Positions 55,931 to 64,000 of a stretch of 64,000 bases of DNA are shown here, one piece after another. Below the pieces are notes generated by a model, which ran no database searches, was not told the DNA's origin, and was given only the letters and a program-made list of their open reading frames with translations. The position numbers were made by a program, and so were the translations under genes. Where the stretch lies: positions 1 through 64,000 of the forward strand of contig JAEUWI010000036.1 in NCBI GenBank assembly GCA_016791475.1, written 5' to 3'. The stretch's first letter is position 1. The number at the start of each line of letters is the position of its first letter. Source of the stretch: Candidatus Hydrogenedentota bacterium (lineage in GTDB: Bacteria; Hydrogenedentota; Hydrogenedentia; Hydrogenedentales; JAEUWI01).

Positions 55931-55956
55931 TGCGATTCTATGACAATCGAGATCCC

Positions 55957-57396
55957 ATGCTATTCAACTCCATGCACTTCTGCGTCTACTTTCCCATCGT
56001 GGTGGGGCTGTACTTCCTCATCCCGAAGTCGACGCGCTGGGCCTGGCTGCTGGCGGCAAGCTACTACTTCTACATGGCCTGGGAGCCCGGCTATGTGCTG
56101 CTCCTCTGGCTTTCCACCCTGCTGGACTTCACCGCCGCACTACAGATCGGAAAAGCCCGCTCGCCCCGGGCGCGCAATACCTGGCTCGCCGCCACCCTCG
56201 GCTCCAACCTGGGCATGCTCTTCTTCTTCAAATACTACAACTTCTTCAGCGACTCCCTCGGGGCCTTCTCAGAGCGGGTCGGCTTCGCCATCGACTTGCC
56301 CCACTCCGAATTCCTTCTGCCCATCGGTATTTCCTTCTACACTTTCCAGACGATGAGCTACACCATCGACGTCTATCGCGGCGTCATTCCCCCCGAACGC
56401 CACCTCGGCCGATTCGCCCTCTACATCTGCTTCTTCCCCCAACTCGTCGCCGGCCCCATCGAGCGCGCCAAAGATCTCCTGCCCCAGATGAAGCTGGAGC
56501 GCGATTTCGACTATACCCGCGCCACCGACGGCCTGCGCCTCATGGCCTGGGGCTTCTTCAAGAAAATGGTCATCGCCGATCGCCTCGCCATGGTCGTGGA
56601 GCACGTCTATCGCGATCCGGAAAACCACGGCGGCCCGGCGCTCGCCATTGCCACGCTCTGCTTCGCCTATCAGATTTACTGCGACTTCTCCGGTTACAGC
56701 GATATCGCCGTGGGCGCCGCGCGGGTGCTCGGCGTCCGCCTTTCCACCAATTTCAACCGCCCCTATGCCGCCGCCTCCATCGCCGAATTCTGGCGGCGCT
56801 GGCATATCTCCCTCTCCACCTGGTTTCGCGACTATGTCTACCTCCCTCTCGGCGGCAATCGCGTTTCTTCCAGGCGCTGGGCCGTCAACATCATCGCCGT
56901 CTTTGCCATCAGCGGACTGTGGCACGGGGCCCACTGGAAATTTCTTCTATGGGGACTGATCCACGGCGCTGCGCTCCTCTTGGAACACGCCCTGGCGCGG
57001 CGCTTCCCCGCCACCACCCGACTGCCCCGCGCTGTCAAGGTCGCCATGACCTTCGCCATCGCAAACTTCGCCTGGATATTCTTTCGCGCGGACTCCCTCG
57101 CCGACGCCTGGCTTGTCATCGCCAACCTGCCCCGGGGCTGGGGCGTGCTCCTCGCCCCCGAATTCTGGAACCGCTCCATCAAGACCCTGGGCTTGCCCCC
57201 CGGCGCTCTCCTCTTCGCGCTCGTCGCCATGATCGTCTGCGAGCTCGTGCAACACGCCCAGGCCCGCGCGCCCCTTCAACCCTGGTTCCGCGCGCGCCCC
57301 GTCGCACTCCGCTGGGCCGTCTACACGGCGATCTTCTGGACCCTCTTCCTCGGCGGCATCTTCCGCCAGACGGAGTTTATCTACTTCGAGTTCTGA
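55957..57396 (+). CDS. MBOAT-family O-acyltransferase (AlgI-like)
   Basis: A 479-residue polytopic membrane enzyme that transfers acyl groups, usually acetyl, to extracytoplasmic glycan in the AlgI-like subfamily. About ten helices are seen; GISFYTFQTMSYTIDVYRG and the catalytic His323 in ISGLWHGAHWKF are the family landmarks, with a supporting PYAAASIAEFWRRWHISLSTW block. The ATG at 55957 is used since the family begins at MLFNS; the ribosome site is weak. The partner AlgX/AlgJ-type acetyl carrier is not adjacent, so the acceptor is unknown. Confidence 0.93.
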   Translation: MLFNSMHFCVYFPIVVGLYFLIPKSTRWAWLLAASYYFYMAWEPGYVLLLWLSTLLDFTAALQIGKARSPRARNTWLAATLGSNLGMLFFFKYYNFFSDSLGAFSERVGFAIDLPHSEFLLPIGISFYTFQTMSYTIDVYRGVIPPERHLGRFALYICFFPQLVAGPIERAKDLLPQMKLERDFDYTRATDGLRLMAWGFFKKMVIADRLAMVVEHVYRDPENHGGPALAIATLCFAYQIYCDFSGYSDIAVGAARVLGVRLSTNFNRPYAAASIAEFWRRWHISLSTWFRDYVYLPLGGNRVSSRRWAVNIIAVFAISGLWHGAHWKFLLWGLIHGAALLLEHALARRFPATTRLPRAVKVAMTFAIANFAWIFFRADSLADAWLVIANLPRGWGVLLAPEFWNRSIKTLGLPPGALLFALVAMIVCELVQHAQARAPLQPWFRARPVALRWAVYTAIFWTLFLGGIFRQTEFIYFEF

Positions 57397-57586
57397 GCGG
57401 TGTCCCGAATTCCAATTCACTGCCGCCGTGTAGTAAAATGCCCCCGCGCAATCACGCCCGGCTTCGCGCCGCGCCGCGTGCCCAAGTCGGGGACGCACGC
57501 CGCAACCTCAACGCGGCGGACACCACCCGGGAGCGCCCCCGTTAAGTAACCCCATACCCGTGTATTGCACACGAAGGAGAACCACC

Positions 57587-58537
57587 ATGTCCGTCGGAAA
57601 GAAATTCAAGATCGCATCTATCGGCGCCGGTAACGTGGGCGCTACCGCCGCCCAGTACTGCCTGGAGCTCGAACTCGGCGACGTGGTGCTGACCGATATC
57701 GCCGAAGGCGTGCCCCAGGGCAAGGCCCTCGACCTCACCGAAGCCGGCCCCATCCGCGGTTACAGCAGCCAGTGCACCGGCACCAATGACCTGAAGGACA
57801 TTGAAGGCGCGGATGTCGTCATCGTCACCGCCGGCCTGCCCCGCAAGCCGGGAATGAGCCGCCAGGACCTGCTGGCCGTAAACGGCGGCATCATCACCCA
57901 GGTCTGCGAAGGCATCAAAACCTACGCCCCCAACTCCACCGTCATCATCGTCACCAATCCCCTCGACGTCATGGTTTACCTCGCCTATAAGAAACTCGGC
58001 TTCCCGGCGGAACGCGTCATCGGCATGGCCGGCTGCCTCGACAGCTCCCGCATGCGCTCCTTCGTCGCCATGGAACTCGGCGTCAGCATGAAGAACGTGG
58101 ACACCATGGTACTCGGCTCCCACGGCGACGACATGGTGCCCCTGCCCCACTATACCACCGTCTCCGGCATCCCGATCACCAAGCTCCTGCCCCAGGACCG
58201 CATCGACGCCATCGTCGAGCGCACGCGCAAGGGCGGCGGCGAGATCGTGGCCCTGCTCAAGACCGGCAGCGCCTACTACGCCCCCGCCGCGAGCGCCGTC
58301 CGCATGGCCCAGAGCATCATCCGCGATGAGAAGCAGCTCCTCCCCTGCGCCGCCCTGCTGACCGGCCAGTATGGCCTGGACGACATCTACATGGGCGTGC
58401 CCTGCGTCCTCGGTAAGAACGGTGTCGAGAAGATCCTCGAACTGGAAATCTCCGACGCGGATCGCGCCTCCCTTCACAAGTCCGCCGAAGAAGTCCGCAC
58501 GGGCATTCAGGAACTCAAGAACGCGGGCGTCCTGTAA
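57587..58537 (+). CDS. mdh: Malate dehydrogenase
   Basis: A 316-residue LDH-like malate dehydrogenase that interconverts malate and oxaloacetate with NAD. The Rossmann motif GAGNVGATAA is at the N-terminus; the catalytic His179 lies in VLGSHGDDMVPL; substrate-binding Arg residues occur in PRKPGMSR. Length and the GxGNVG variant fit the lactate-dehydrogenase-like (MDH type 3) class. AAGGAG stands nine bases before the ATG at 57587. A strong terminator follows. Confidence 0.96.
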   Translation: MSVGKKFKIASIGAGNVGATAAQYCLELELGDVVLTDIAEGVPQGKALDLTEAGPIRGYSSQCTGTNDLKDIEGADVVIVTAGLPRKPGMSRQDLLAVNGGIITQVCEGIKTYAPNSTVIIVTNPLDVMVYLAYKKLGFPAERVIGMAGCLDSSRMRSFVAMELGVSMKNVDTMVLGSHGDDMVPLPHYTTVSGIPITKLLPQDRIDAIVERTRKGGGEIVALLKTGSAYYAPAASAVRMAQSIIRDEKQLLPCAALLTGQYGLDDIYMGVPCVLGKNGVEKILELEISDADRASLHKSAEEVRTGIQELKNAGVL

Positions 58538-58552
58538 TCCTGGAACATATCG

Positions 58553-58596
58553 CGGCCCGCAACGGATCCCCTCGGAACTGTTGCGGGCCGTTTTTT
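58553..58596 (+). terminator. Rho-independent terminator of mdh
   Basis: CGGCCCGCAAC and GTTGCGGGCCG arms, followed by six T residues, 16 bp after the mdh stop. Confidence 0.92.
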
Positions 58597-58644
58597 ATCA
58601 CGTATAAAATAACCCCAGGTATGCCGCCTCGTTCTCAGGAACAG

Positions 58645-58708
58645 CAGCGACGGCAGAGACGACCGTGTTTTCATTTCTGCCGTCGCTGATGTCCCTGTAG
58701 TCCCTGCC
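58645..58708. repeat. 9-bp GGGAC repeat pair between mdh and the FmdB-like gene
   Basis: CAGCGACGGCAGA (58645-58657) pairs exactly with TCTGCCGTCGCTG (58676-58688). The right arm continues through two further 9-bp units (GTCCCTGTA, GTCCCTGCC). It shares the unit structure of the 59793-59860 palindrome. Confidence 0.65.
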
Positions 58709-58765
58709 ACCGAAGGGCGTCGGCCCGATACTCAGTTGCCAATGACTCCATGGAGATTCACCACC

Positions 58766-59062
58766 ATGCCCATATACACCTATCAAGTCATTCACGATGA
58801 CGGCACCGAAGGCGAAGTCTTCGAGCACGTCCACGGGATGAGCGAGCCCGCCCTGACGGAACACCCCGAAACGGGCGAAAAGGTCGTTCGCGTTTTTCAG
58901 TCGCCCCACATCGCCGGCTCCGGCCACGAGCGGATTCAGAAGCAGAACACGAGCGACAAGAATCTGGAGCGGTTGGGCTTCACCAAGTACGTCAAGAATG
59001 GAAAGGGCCATTACGAGAAACATGTTGGCAAGGGACCGGACAATCTGAGCCCGGGCGATTGA
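58766..59062 (+). CDS. FmdB-like small protein lacking the zinc ribbon
   Basis: A 98-residue protein that begins MPIYTYQV, as FmdB-family zinc ribbon proteins begin MPIYEY. The two CxxC pairs that normally bind zinc in that family are absent; there is no Cys at all. The remainder is hydrophilic and ends GKGPDNLSPGD. It could be a degenerate FmdB relative. Function unknown. GGAG lies 13 bases before the ATG; it is 125 bp upstream of lspA. Confidence 0.6.
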   Translation: MPIYTYQVIHDDGTEGEVFEHVHGMSEPALTEHPETGEKVVRVFQSPHIAGSGHERIQKQNTSDKNLERLGFTKYVKNGKGHYEKHVGKGPDNLSPGD

Positions 59063-59188
59063 GTCGCCTCCACATCGGTTGCTGATTGACTCGTTTTCCC
59101 CGCCTTTCCTATACTGGAGGCCGCCCCGAACCGCGTGGGCTCCCGGCTACAACCCCCTGCGTGCCCGTCGCGTTTTCAGAAGATCCCC

Positions 59189-59731
59189 ATGACCTATAAG
59201 AACCGCATTACCCTGATCCTGACCATTGTTGCCGTCAGCGTGGTCCTCGATCAGGCCACGAAGCGCATGGCTATTGCCTGGCTGATGAGTTCCCCGCCTC
59301 ACATTTATCTCGGCGATTTCTTCCGGCTCCAGTATGCGGAAAATACCGGCGCGTTTCTCGGGCTCTTCGGGAAAATGTCGGAAACGCTACGCCAGATATT
59401 ACTCGTCGGTTTCAATTCCGTGATCCTCGCCGTGGTCTCGGGCTTCCTCTTCTTCTCCCGCGACATGGCCAAGCTGGTGGCCGTGGCCCTGGCCCTCATC
59501 CTGTCCGGCGGCATAGGCAATCTCATCGATCGCGTGGCCTACGGCGGCATCGTGGTCGACTTCATGAACATGGGCCTTCCCTGGGTGAGTATCCGGGGCT
59601 GGGAGCCCCGCACCGGCATCTTCAACGTCGCCGATCTCGCCATCGTCGGCGGGCTCGTGCTCATGGTGATCGCGGAGCTCTTCAAGACCAATGCGCCCGA
59701 TGAAGCGCCCGAGGCGACTGCGGAAGACTGA
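59189..59731 (+). CDS. lspA: Lipoprotein signal peptidase (signal peptidase II)
   Basis: A 180-residue inner-membrane aspartyl protease that cuts lipoprotein signal peptides just before the lipidated Cys. Four helices are seen. ENTGAFLG is at 51-58; the catalytic aspartates are Asp124 (VVDFMN) and Asp149 (FNVADLAI), with NLIDR at 111-115. The lipoproteins encoded at 7.0 and 12.2 kb are examples of substrates. The start at 59189 aligns with the family N-terminus; codons upstream to 59135 are rejected. Confidence 0.95.
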   Translation: MTYKNRITLILTIVAVSVVLDQATKRMAIAWLMSSPPHIYLGDFFRLQYAENTGAFLGLFGKMSETLRQILLVGFNSVILAVVSGFLFFSRDMAKLVAVALALILSGGIGNLIDRVAYGGIVVDFMNMGLPWVSIRGWEPRTGIFNVADLAIVGGLVLMVIAELFKTNAPDEAPEATAED

Positions 59732-59792
59732 TCGGGGGAGGTGGTAACGGGCGCCATACCAGATTCCCTCACACACTCCGGCCAAATTTGCA

Positions 59793-59860
59793 GGGACGGC
59801 AGGGACTACAGCGACAGCAGGGTCAAATCATTCTGCTGTCGCTGTAGTCCCTGCCGTCCC
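59793..59860. repeat. Perfect 28-bp palindromic repeat (9-bp GGGAC units)
   Basis: Arms at 59793-59820 and 59833-59860 are exact inverse complements over 28 bp with a 12-base loop. Each arm is three 9-bp units, GGGACGGCA, GGGACTACA and GCGACAGCA, plus one G. It separates the convergent lspA and beta-propeller genes. No T-run follows, so it is not a standard terminator. Confidence 0.85.
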
Positions 59861-59902
59861 GGTAACCAATCAATACGTTCCCCCACGCCCCGCCTGCATC
59901 AC

Positions 59903-61333
59903 CTACTTGAACTGCACGGCGTACAAGTCCGCGTCTTTCATCACAAAGCGCACCCGGATCGGTGTACCCGCCAGGGCGCTGATATCGGTGTTGCCGTTCC
60001 ACGCCACCGCGCGCTCCACCTGATTTCCGATGATCTCGAAGCACTTGTCCGCCTCGTAGCCCGGAATCACCACGCCGTCCCCGTCCAGCAATTCCACCCA
60101 GATGCTGCCCGCAGCCGAAGTCGCATAGTTCAGATACAGGGATTTCCCCGTAAAGGTGATGGTCTTCGTGATCATTTCCCCGCCCGCATAAGGCGCCTCT
60201 ACCGCGACGAATCCGTCGGGCCGCAGGGCATAGCGCTGGAGACCCGCCGTCGGCTGACCGTAGTTCGTCTGGACATAGAGGGAGATCTCCCGCTCGCTCG
60301 TGGGCACGATGCCCCAGGCCGGATAGTTCGTGCGCGAAGTCCAGTTTTCCAGGCCAATCCCCGGCTTCAGAAACCCATCCATGAAGGTGCGATCATAGCG
60401 ATTGCCGCCGCGGCTCGTCATCAGCACGCTGTCGGAGCAGTCCCCCGAATAGCTGCTCTCCACCCCAAAGGCCGCCGCCTCCGCTTCGCTGGCCACGCGG
60501 CGCTCGGGCATGAATCGCGCCGCAACACTTACGTAGATGTGAGGCGCGCGAAAATAGGGAAAAGTCTGGTTGGTGTACAGATGCTCCCGGGGTGTATCGC
60601 CGAAATCCATCTCCTGTTTCTCGCTCCACGTCACGAAATCCGGCGACGTGGCGCGGCTGATGCTTCGGAAGCCCTTGAAGCCGCCCTGGTGCCAGGTGCG
60701 GAAGTAGCACACATATTGCCCCTCGCTTTCGGACCAGAAGGCCACATTCTGCGAGTCAAACGCTCCATCCGTAATCAGCGCCTTGTCCTGCTTGGTCCAG
60801 TGGATGCCGTCCGCGCTGTAGAAAGCGTGAAGCCCCGTCTCCGAAGTCCCCGCGATGGCCTTGTATTGCGCTTCCGCCGGCACACCGGGACGCGTATCCT
60901 TGAACGGTGCAAAATTGTGGGAGAAGGGAGCCTGATTCGCCAGGAATATGTTGTTCGCCTTCGACCCCTCGTACTCGTGCATTCCAAGTTCCGGCTTCGT
61001 AAAGTGGATGCCGTCGGGGCTCTCCGCATAGCAGGTCACTTCCCAGTCCGATCCATCCTTGCCCGACGTGGGATTGCCCCGGTAGTACATGCGATAGCGG
61101 TCGCCATCCTTAAAAACCGTAACATAGCCGCAATAACGTCCCTCCCACTTGTCATTGAACTGAATTACCGTCTCCGCGGGACGGGGCACCTGCAGCCGGA
61201 GCGCCGTGTTGGCCTGAGAGCCAATCAAGTAGGTATCGAGGAAGGGCTCGAGCCGGCTGTCGATGGCAATGGGGGGGGAGGCCAGCGTGGTGGCGCTGGC
61301 GAGCAGGCTGAGGGCGACGACAATGCGAATCAT
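59903..61333 (-). CDS. Secreted protein with five-bladed beta-propeller glycosidase-like fold
   Basis: A 476-residue exported protein with an 18-residue signal peptide. Repeated strands such as YRMYYRG, AESPDGIHFTKPELG, YSADGIHWTKQD and ATSPDFVTWS are typical of the five-bladed propeller of GH32/GH43/GH130-like proteins, often found near sulfatases in planctomycete-like genomes. A C-terminal beta-sandwich (about 375-476) is seen. No catalytic Asp/Glu set was recognised, so activity on glycans is inferred from fold only. Confidence 0.65.
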   Translation of the reverse strand: MIRIVVALSLLASATTLASPPIAIDSRLEPFLDTYLIGSQANTALRLQVPRPAETVIQFNDKWEGRYCGYVTVFKDGDRYRMYYRGNPTSGKDGSDWEVTCYAESPDGIHFTKPELGMHEYEGSKANNIFLANQAPFSHNFAPFKDTRPGVPAEAQYKAIAGTSETGLHAFYSADGIHWTKQDKALITDGAFDSQNVAFWSESEGQYVCYFRTWHQGGFKGFRSISRATSPDFVTWSEKQEMDFGDTPREHLYTNQTFPYFRAPHIYVSVAARFMPERRVASEAEAAAFGVESSYSGDCSDSVLMTSRGGNRYDRTFMDGFLKPGIGLENWTSRTNYPAWGIVPTSEREISLYVQTNYGQPTAGLQRYALRPDGFVAVEAPYAGGEMITKTITFTGKSLYLNYATSAAGSIWVELLDGDGVVIPGYEADKCFEIIGNQVERAVAWNGNTDISALAGTPIRVRFVMKDADLYAVQFK

Positions 61334-61417
61334 GACGGGGCACTCCGTGGGGTTGGGGCTTTGTTGTTATAACCAATTATACGGACACCCAAAACCCAAT
61401 ACAAGCGCCCCCGCCTC

Positions 61418-62035
61418 TCAATCGCCCCCGCGCTTTACCGGCGGGCGCTTCGCCTGCCGCTCGTCGTAGTCCGGATAAATGCCCACAACGTCCTGGTAGA
61501 AATCTCGAATCTTCTGGAAGTCCTGCTCAATATCGCCCGTCAGGTAAATGGGCTCGCCCACGCCGATGCGCTTGGTCTGGTGGTTGATATAACCCGGCAC
61601 GATCGGCACCTTCGCCTGCAGCGCCATCCAGTAGAAGCCCAGCTTCCAGTGCTTCACTTCCTTGCGCGTGCCTTCCGGCGCGATCAGCAGCGCCAGATCC
61701 TCCCGGCTGTTAAACACCTCCACGATCTGATGTACCACATTCGTCGCGGCGCGGCGATTCACCGGCACACCGCCGAGCTTGCGCCAGATCATACCGGCAG
61801 GCCACCAGAAGGCCGTGTCTTTCATCATCCACGTGGCCGGTATTTTCATCGCCAGGGTCCCGAAGAGCATGTAGAAGAGGTCCATGTTCGTCGTGTGGGG
61901 TGCGGCCGTGAGCACATACTTCGGAACGGCAGGCTGTGGACTGGCCTCGCGCCAACCCATGAGCCGAAGACAGATCTTGCCAAAGAGGCTGGCAACAGGC
62001 CCCACGGAAGTGCGAATATTGGTATTCTCGTGCAA
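61418..62035 (-). CDS. PlsC-type 1-acylglycerol-3-phosphate acyltransferase
   Basis: A 205-residue LPLAT-family acyltransferase. The catalytic block HTTNMD gives His47 and Asp52 (H-x4-D); the phosphate-binding block EGTR is at 121-124. It probably acylates lysophosphatidic acid or a related lipid at the membrane, but lipid substrate cannot be set from sequence. The protein is shorter than typical PlsC and has no clear long membrane anchor. It is divergent from the lipase-like gene across the 9-bp repeat array. Confidence 0.88.
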   Translation of the reverse strand: MHENTNIRTSVGPVASLFGKICLRLMGWREASPQPAVPKYVLTAAPHTTNMDLFYMLFGTLAMKIPATWMMKDTAFWWPAGMIWRKLGGVPVNRRAATNVVHQIVEVFNSREDLALLIAPEGTRKEVKHWKLGFYWMALQAKVPIVPGYINHQTKRIGVGEPIYLTGDIEQDFQKIRDFYQDVVGIYPDYDERQAKRPPVKRGGD

Positions 62036-62128
62036 CGGGAGTATTCCTATAAAGGGAGGAAAGGTCGGCAGAATTGTACTTGCTTTGATTGTTTGATCTC
62101 AAACGAAGTAAGAAACGCACGAGCCCCC

Positions 62129-62299
62129 ACAAGACCCACAAGACCCACAAGACCCAAAAGACCCACAAGAACCACAAGACCCACAAGAACCACAAGAACC
62201 ACAAGAACCACAAGAACCACAAGACCCACAAGAACCACAAGAACCACAAGAACCACAAGAACCATAAGACCCATAAGACCCATAAGACCCATAAGACCC
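62129..62299 (+). repeat. Nineteen tandem 9-bp repeats ending at the lipase start codon
   Basis: Nineteen contiguous 9-bp units, ACAAGACCC or ACAAGAACC, the last four ATAAGACCC, end exactly where the ATG at 62300 begins; the ATG is itself the start of a twentieth unit. Spacing is a multiple of three, so copy-number change does not shift frame. There are no spacers and it is not a CRISPR array. Confidence 0.9.
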
Positions 62300-63151
62300 A
62301 TGTCCCCTGACCCATTCGCCGGAACCGCCAACATGCCCGAATCCTGCTTCTGCCGCTCCTGGCCCCCGGAACAGAGCCCCCAGGCTCACCTGGTCATCGT
62401 TCACGGCTACGCCGAGCACAGCGGTCGCTATGAAGCCCTCGCCCGCGAGTTAAACGATGCGGGCCTGCACGTCCACGCATGCGACCTGCGAGGTCATGGT
62501 GAAACCCCCGGCAAACGCGGACAGATCAAGGACTTTACAACGCTCGTCGCGGACCTGCGCCATTTCGTTGATCAAACACGTGAAAGGGTCGGTGGAAAGC
62601 CCCTGTTCATCCTCGGCCACAGCATGGGCGGCCTGCTCACCGCGCACTACCTGGCCGGGGAGCCAATCGGAATTTGTGGCGCGATCTTTTCAAGCCCCCT
62701 GATGGCCATTCCGGATCATGTCGCGCCACTCCTGCTGCGAATGTCCGGGCTCTTGAGCAGGGTAGCACCGGGACTCCCGGTAGACCGAATCGAAAGCAAG
62801 GGCATCGCCAGGGATCCGGAAGTCGTCCGGGCTTACGACACCGATCCCCACGTCTACCATGGCCCAATTCGCGCCCGAACCGGGGCGGAGCTCGCCCACG
62901 CCATCCAGGCCCTGCCCGACATAGTGCCCAGGATTACCACCCCCTTCCTCGTCTTCCACGGCACCGCCGATACCATCGCCCCGCCGTCGGGAATCCAGTT
63001 GCTCATCGAACGCGCCGGCAGTACCGACAAGACCCGTTTTTGGGTTGAAGGCGGATATCATGAATTGCTGAACGACACCGGCCGCGGGGAAGTCATTCAG
63101 AAGGTACTGGCCTGGATCGGCCGACATCACGCGTCGAGTGGCGGTCATTGA
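62300..63151 (+). CDS. Monoacylglycerol-lipase-like alpha/beta hydrolase
   Basis: A 283-residue serine hydrolase of the monoglyceride-lipase group. [10 protein letters not shown] (35-44) is the oxyanion-loop signature, the elbow GHSMGG puts the nucleophile at Ser108, and the triad is completed by an Asp in HGTADTIAP (about 224-226) and His254 (GGYHE). The substrate may be monoacylglycerol or another lipid ester. The ATG at 62300 has no ribosome site and directly follows the 9-bp repeats; the ATG at 62333 is an alternative start. Frame stays open upstream through the repeats, so an N-terminal Thr/Arg/Pro extension cannot be ruled out. Confidence 0.85.
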   Translation: MSPDPFAGTANMPESCFCRSWPPEQSPQAHLVIVHGYAEHSGRYEALARELNDAGLHVHACDLRGHGETPGKRGQIKDFTTLVADLRHFVDQTRERVGGKPLFILGHSMGGLLTAHYLAGEPIGICGAIFSSPLMAIPDHVAPLLLRMSGLLSRVAPGLPVDRIESKGIARDPEVVRAYDTDPHVYHGPIRARTGAELAHAIQALPDIVPRITTPFLVFHGTADTIAPPSGIQLLIERAGSTDKTRFWVEGGYHELLNDTGRGEVIQKVLAWIGRHHASSGGH

Positions 63152-63279
63152 GCCAGACTGAAAACGCCCAGAACCTGCCCGCGGGTGGCGGCGCAAAGGA
63201 GCATGGAGTGCCGACGCAATCCCCTTCGTCATGCGTTCATTCGCGCACTGCACACCAAACAATCCCGCACAAACAAATC

Positions 63280-63309
63280 GGCCCCCGCGCTCTGCGGAAC
63301 GCGGGGGCC
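63280..63309 (-). terminator. Terminator-like hairpin after the partial exported-protein gene
   Basis: GGCCCCCGCG and CGCGGGGGCC arms with a ten-base loop, followed on the minus strand by a loosely T-rich GATTTGTTTG. It lies 18 bp past the gene's stop. Confidence 0.65.
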
Positions 63310-63327
63310 GTATTGTTAATCATACCG

Positions 63328-64000
63328 TCATCGCACGACGCGGGCGCGACCGCTCCAGACCAACAACGCCAGCAGGCCCAGCGCGACAACTAAATCGCCC
63401 GCCCAGAAGGTGCCGACGCCTTGGCCCGGCGCGCAGGAAGCGCCATTCGGATCCTTGCCCGCCTCGGGGGTCAGCGGGGCGAAGAGGGACAGATTCACCG
63501 CCTCGCCCTGGAGGGTGGCGCCACCCACGGTCACATTCTGAATGGAGGCCGAGCTCCAAGTTCCCTCGCCCACTTCCAGATCGAAGCCACCGTTGCCATC
63601 CGGCGCCGCCGTCGTCGGGAAGCGCACGAAGGACGCCGTTTCCGCGTCGGGAATGTCGACACCGGTGAGGCTGAACCGTACCGGACGCGCCGCCAGTCGG
63701 CTCGCGGCGATGGGCGCGAAGGAATCGCCGCCATTGCCGCTTACCACCAGCGTCACATCAAAGAAAGGCCCGTCGTCCGCAACGCCGGCGGGCGCGGCCG
63801 GAATCGCGCCTGCCTCTGAAGGGTTAAATATGTTCCCCAGGCTCTCGCCAAAGGCAACCGTCAGGATGCCCTGCTCCTCACAATCCAGCAAAGCCCGCTC
63901 CACGGAAACCGTAAGCACCTGGGCGCTGTTCTCGGGATTGCGCACCCGCACTTCCACACGCTCGTCCGAGGCGCCGTCGCAATCGCCAAACCAGGTGGTC
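63328..64000 (-). CDS. Exported protein with C-terminal anchor (partial, N-terminus off window)
   Basis: The reading frame is open to the window edge, so about the last 223 residues of a longer protein are seen. A DCDGAS block near the edge suggests a Ca-binding or acidic loop. The domain is beta-rich and of unknown family. The C-terminus has a single Cys (GASCAPGQG), a hydrophobic helix (DLVVALGLLALLVW) and a short basic tail (RARVVR), comparable to the C-terminus of the giant surface protein. Probably an envelope-displayed protein. Confidence 0.65.
   Translation of the reverse strand, partial: TTWFGDCDGASDERVEVRVRNPENSAQVLTVSVERALLDCEEQGILTVAFGESLGNIFNPSEAGAIPAAPAGVADDGPFFDVTLVVSGNGGDSFAPIAASRLAARPVRFSLTGVDIPDAETASFVRFPTTAAPDGNGGFDLEVGEGTWSSASIQNVTVGGATLQGEAVNLSLFAPLTPEAGKDPNGASCAPGQGVGTFWAGDLVVALGLLALLVWSGRARVVR

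Noticed and set aside
62129-62299. CRISPR array
   Set aside because: The units are 9 bp, contiguous and without spacers; no cas gene is present.
1-64000. tRNA or rRNA genes
   Set aside because: No cloverleaf with a TTC-arm consensus and no rRNA-like stretch was recognised in the intergenic regions, though a covariance search was not possible.

Overview
The window is high-GC bacterial chromosome with long secreted multidomain proteins, a formylglycine-type sulfatase, secreted carbohydrate-active proteins, two pseudopilin-like proteins with a C-terminal H-x9-DG motif, acidic Gly-Glu linkers in several exported proteins, and one protein ending in a CFI-box C-terminal domain. Together these suggest the Planctomycetes/Lentisphaerae/Candidatus Hydrogenedentes side of the tree, most likely a Hydrogenedentes-like organism. 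That assignment is inference from protein style; there is no rRNA or tRNA gene here to test it, and no CRISPR array, prophage or plasmid backbone.

Layout. 0.2-12 kb: a secreted GH20-like protein, an arylsulfatase, an EamA transporter, a lipoprotein and a secreted GH98-like protein, an alpha/beta hydrolase and a triple Cys-motif (TRASH/YHS-like) protein. 12-17.3 kb: a beta-propeller lipoprotein, then nnrE, a YggT protein, pcm and a GntR/YtrA regulator. 17.5-19.3 kb: rsmI, apparently starting at a non-standard ATC codon, behind a glucuronokinase-like GHMP kinase. 19.6-33 kb: a 2295-residue surface protein, a hybrid histidine kinase, mltG, ruvX and a fibronectin-III/CFI-box protein. 33-38 kb: alaS, a glycerophosphodiesterase and a conserved protein of unknown function. 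38-40.8 kb: a REP-associated tyrosine transposase (RAYT) with four REP-like hairpins and a nested inverted-repeat element. 40.8-52 kb: AraC regulator, polysaccharide deacetylase, MFS transporter, a degenerate M24 protein, M16 peptidase/DUF2905, PGPGW/TerC, a second TerC and TrkH. 52-64 kb: two pseudopilin-like proteins, a sedoheptulose-7-phosphate-isomerase-like SIS protein, an MBOAT acyltransferase, malate dehydrogenase, an FmdB-like protein, lspA, a secreted beta-propeller protein, a PlsC acyltransferase, a lipase-like hydrolase preceded by nineteen 9-bp repeats, and the C-terminal part of another exported protein.

Most genes look like single transcription units or short operons. The functional themes are degradation of sulfated or complex polysaccharide, envelope building and maintenance (mltG, lspA, MBOAT, PlsC), and surface display. 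Translation and repair housekeeping genes (alaS, rsmI, ruvX, pcm, nnrE) are interspersed.

The most unusual content is intergenic. Several different families of paired inverted repeats occur: REP-like units around the RAYT gene, a second REP-like pair at 44.4-44.6 kb, a 30-bp pair at 55.8-55.9 kb, and arrays of 9-bp GGGAC-core units, usually folded back on themselves and perfectly palindromic at 59.8 kb.
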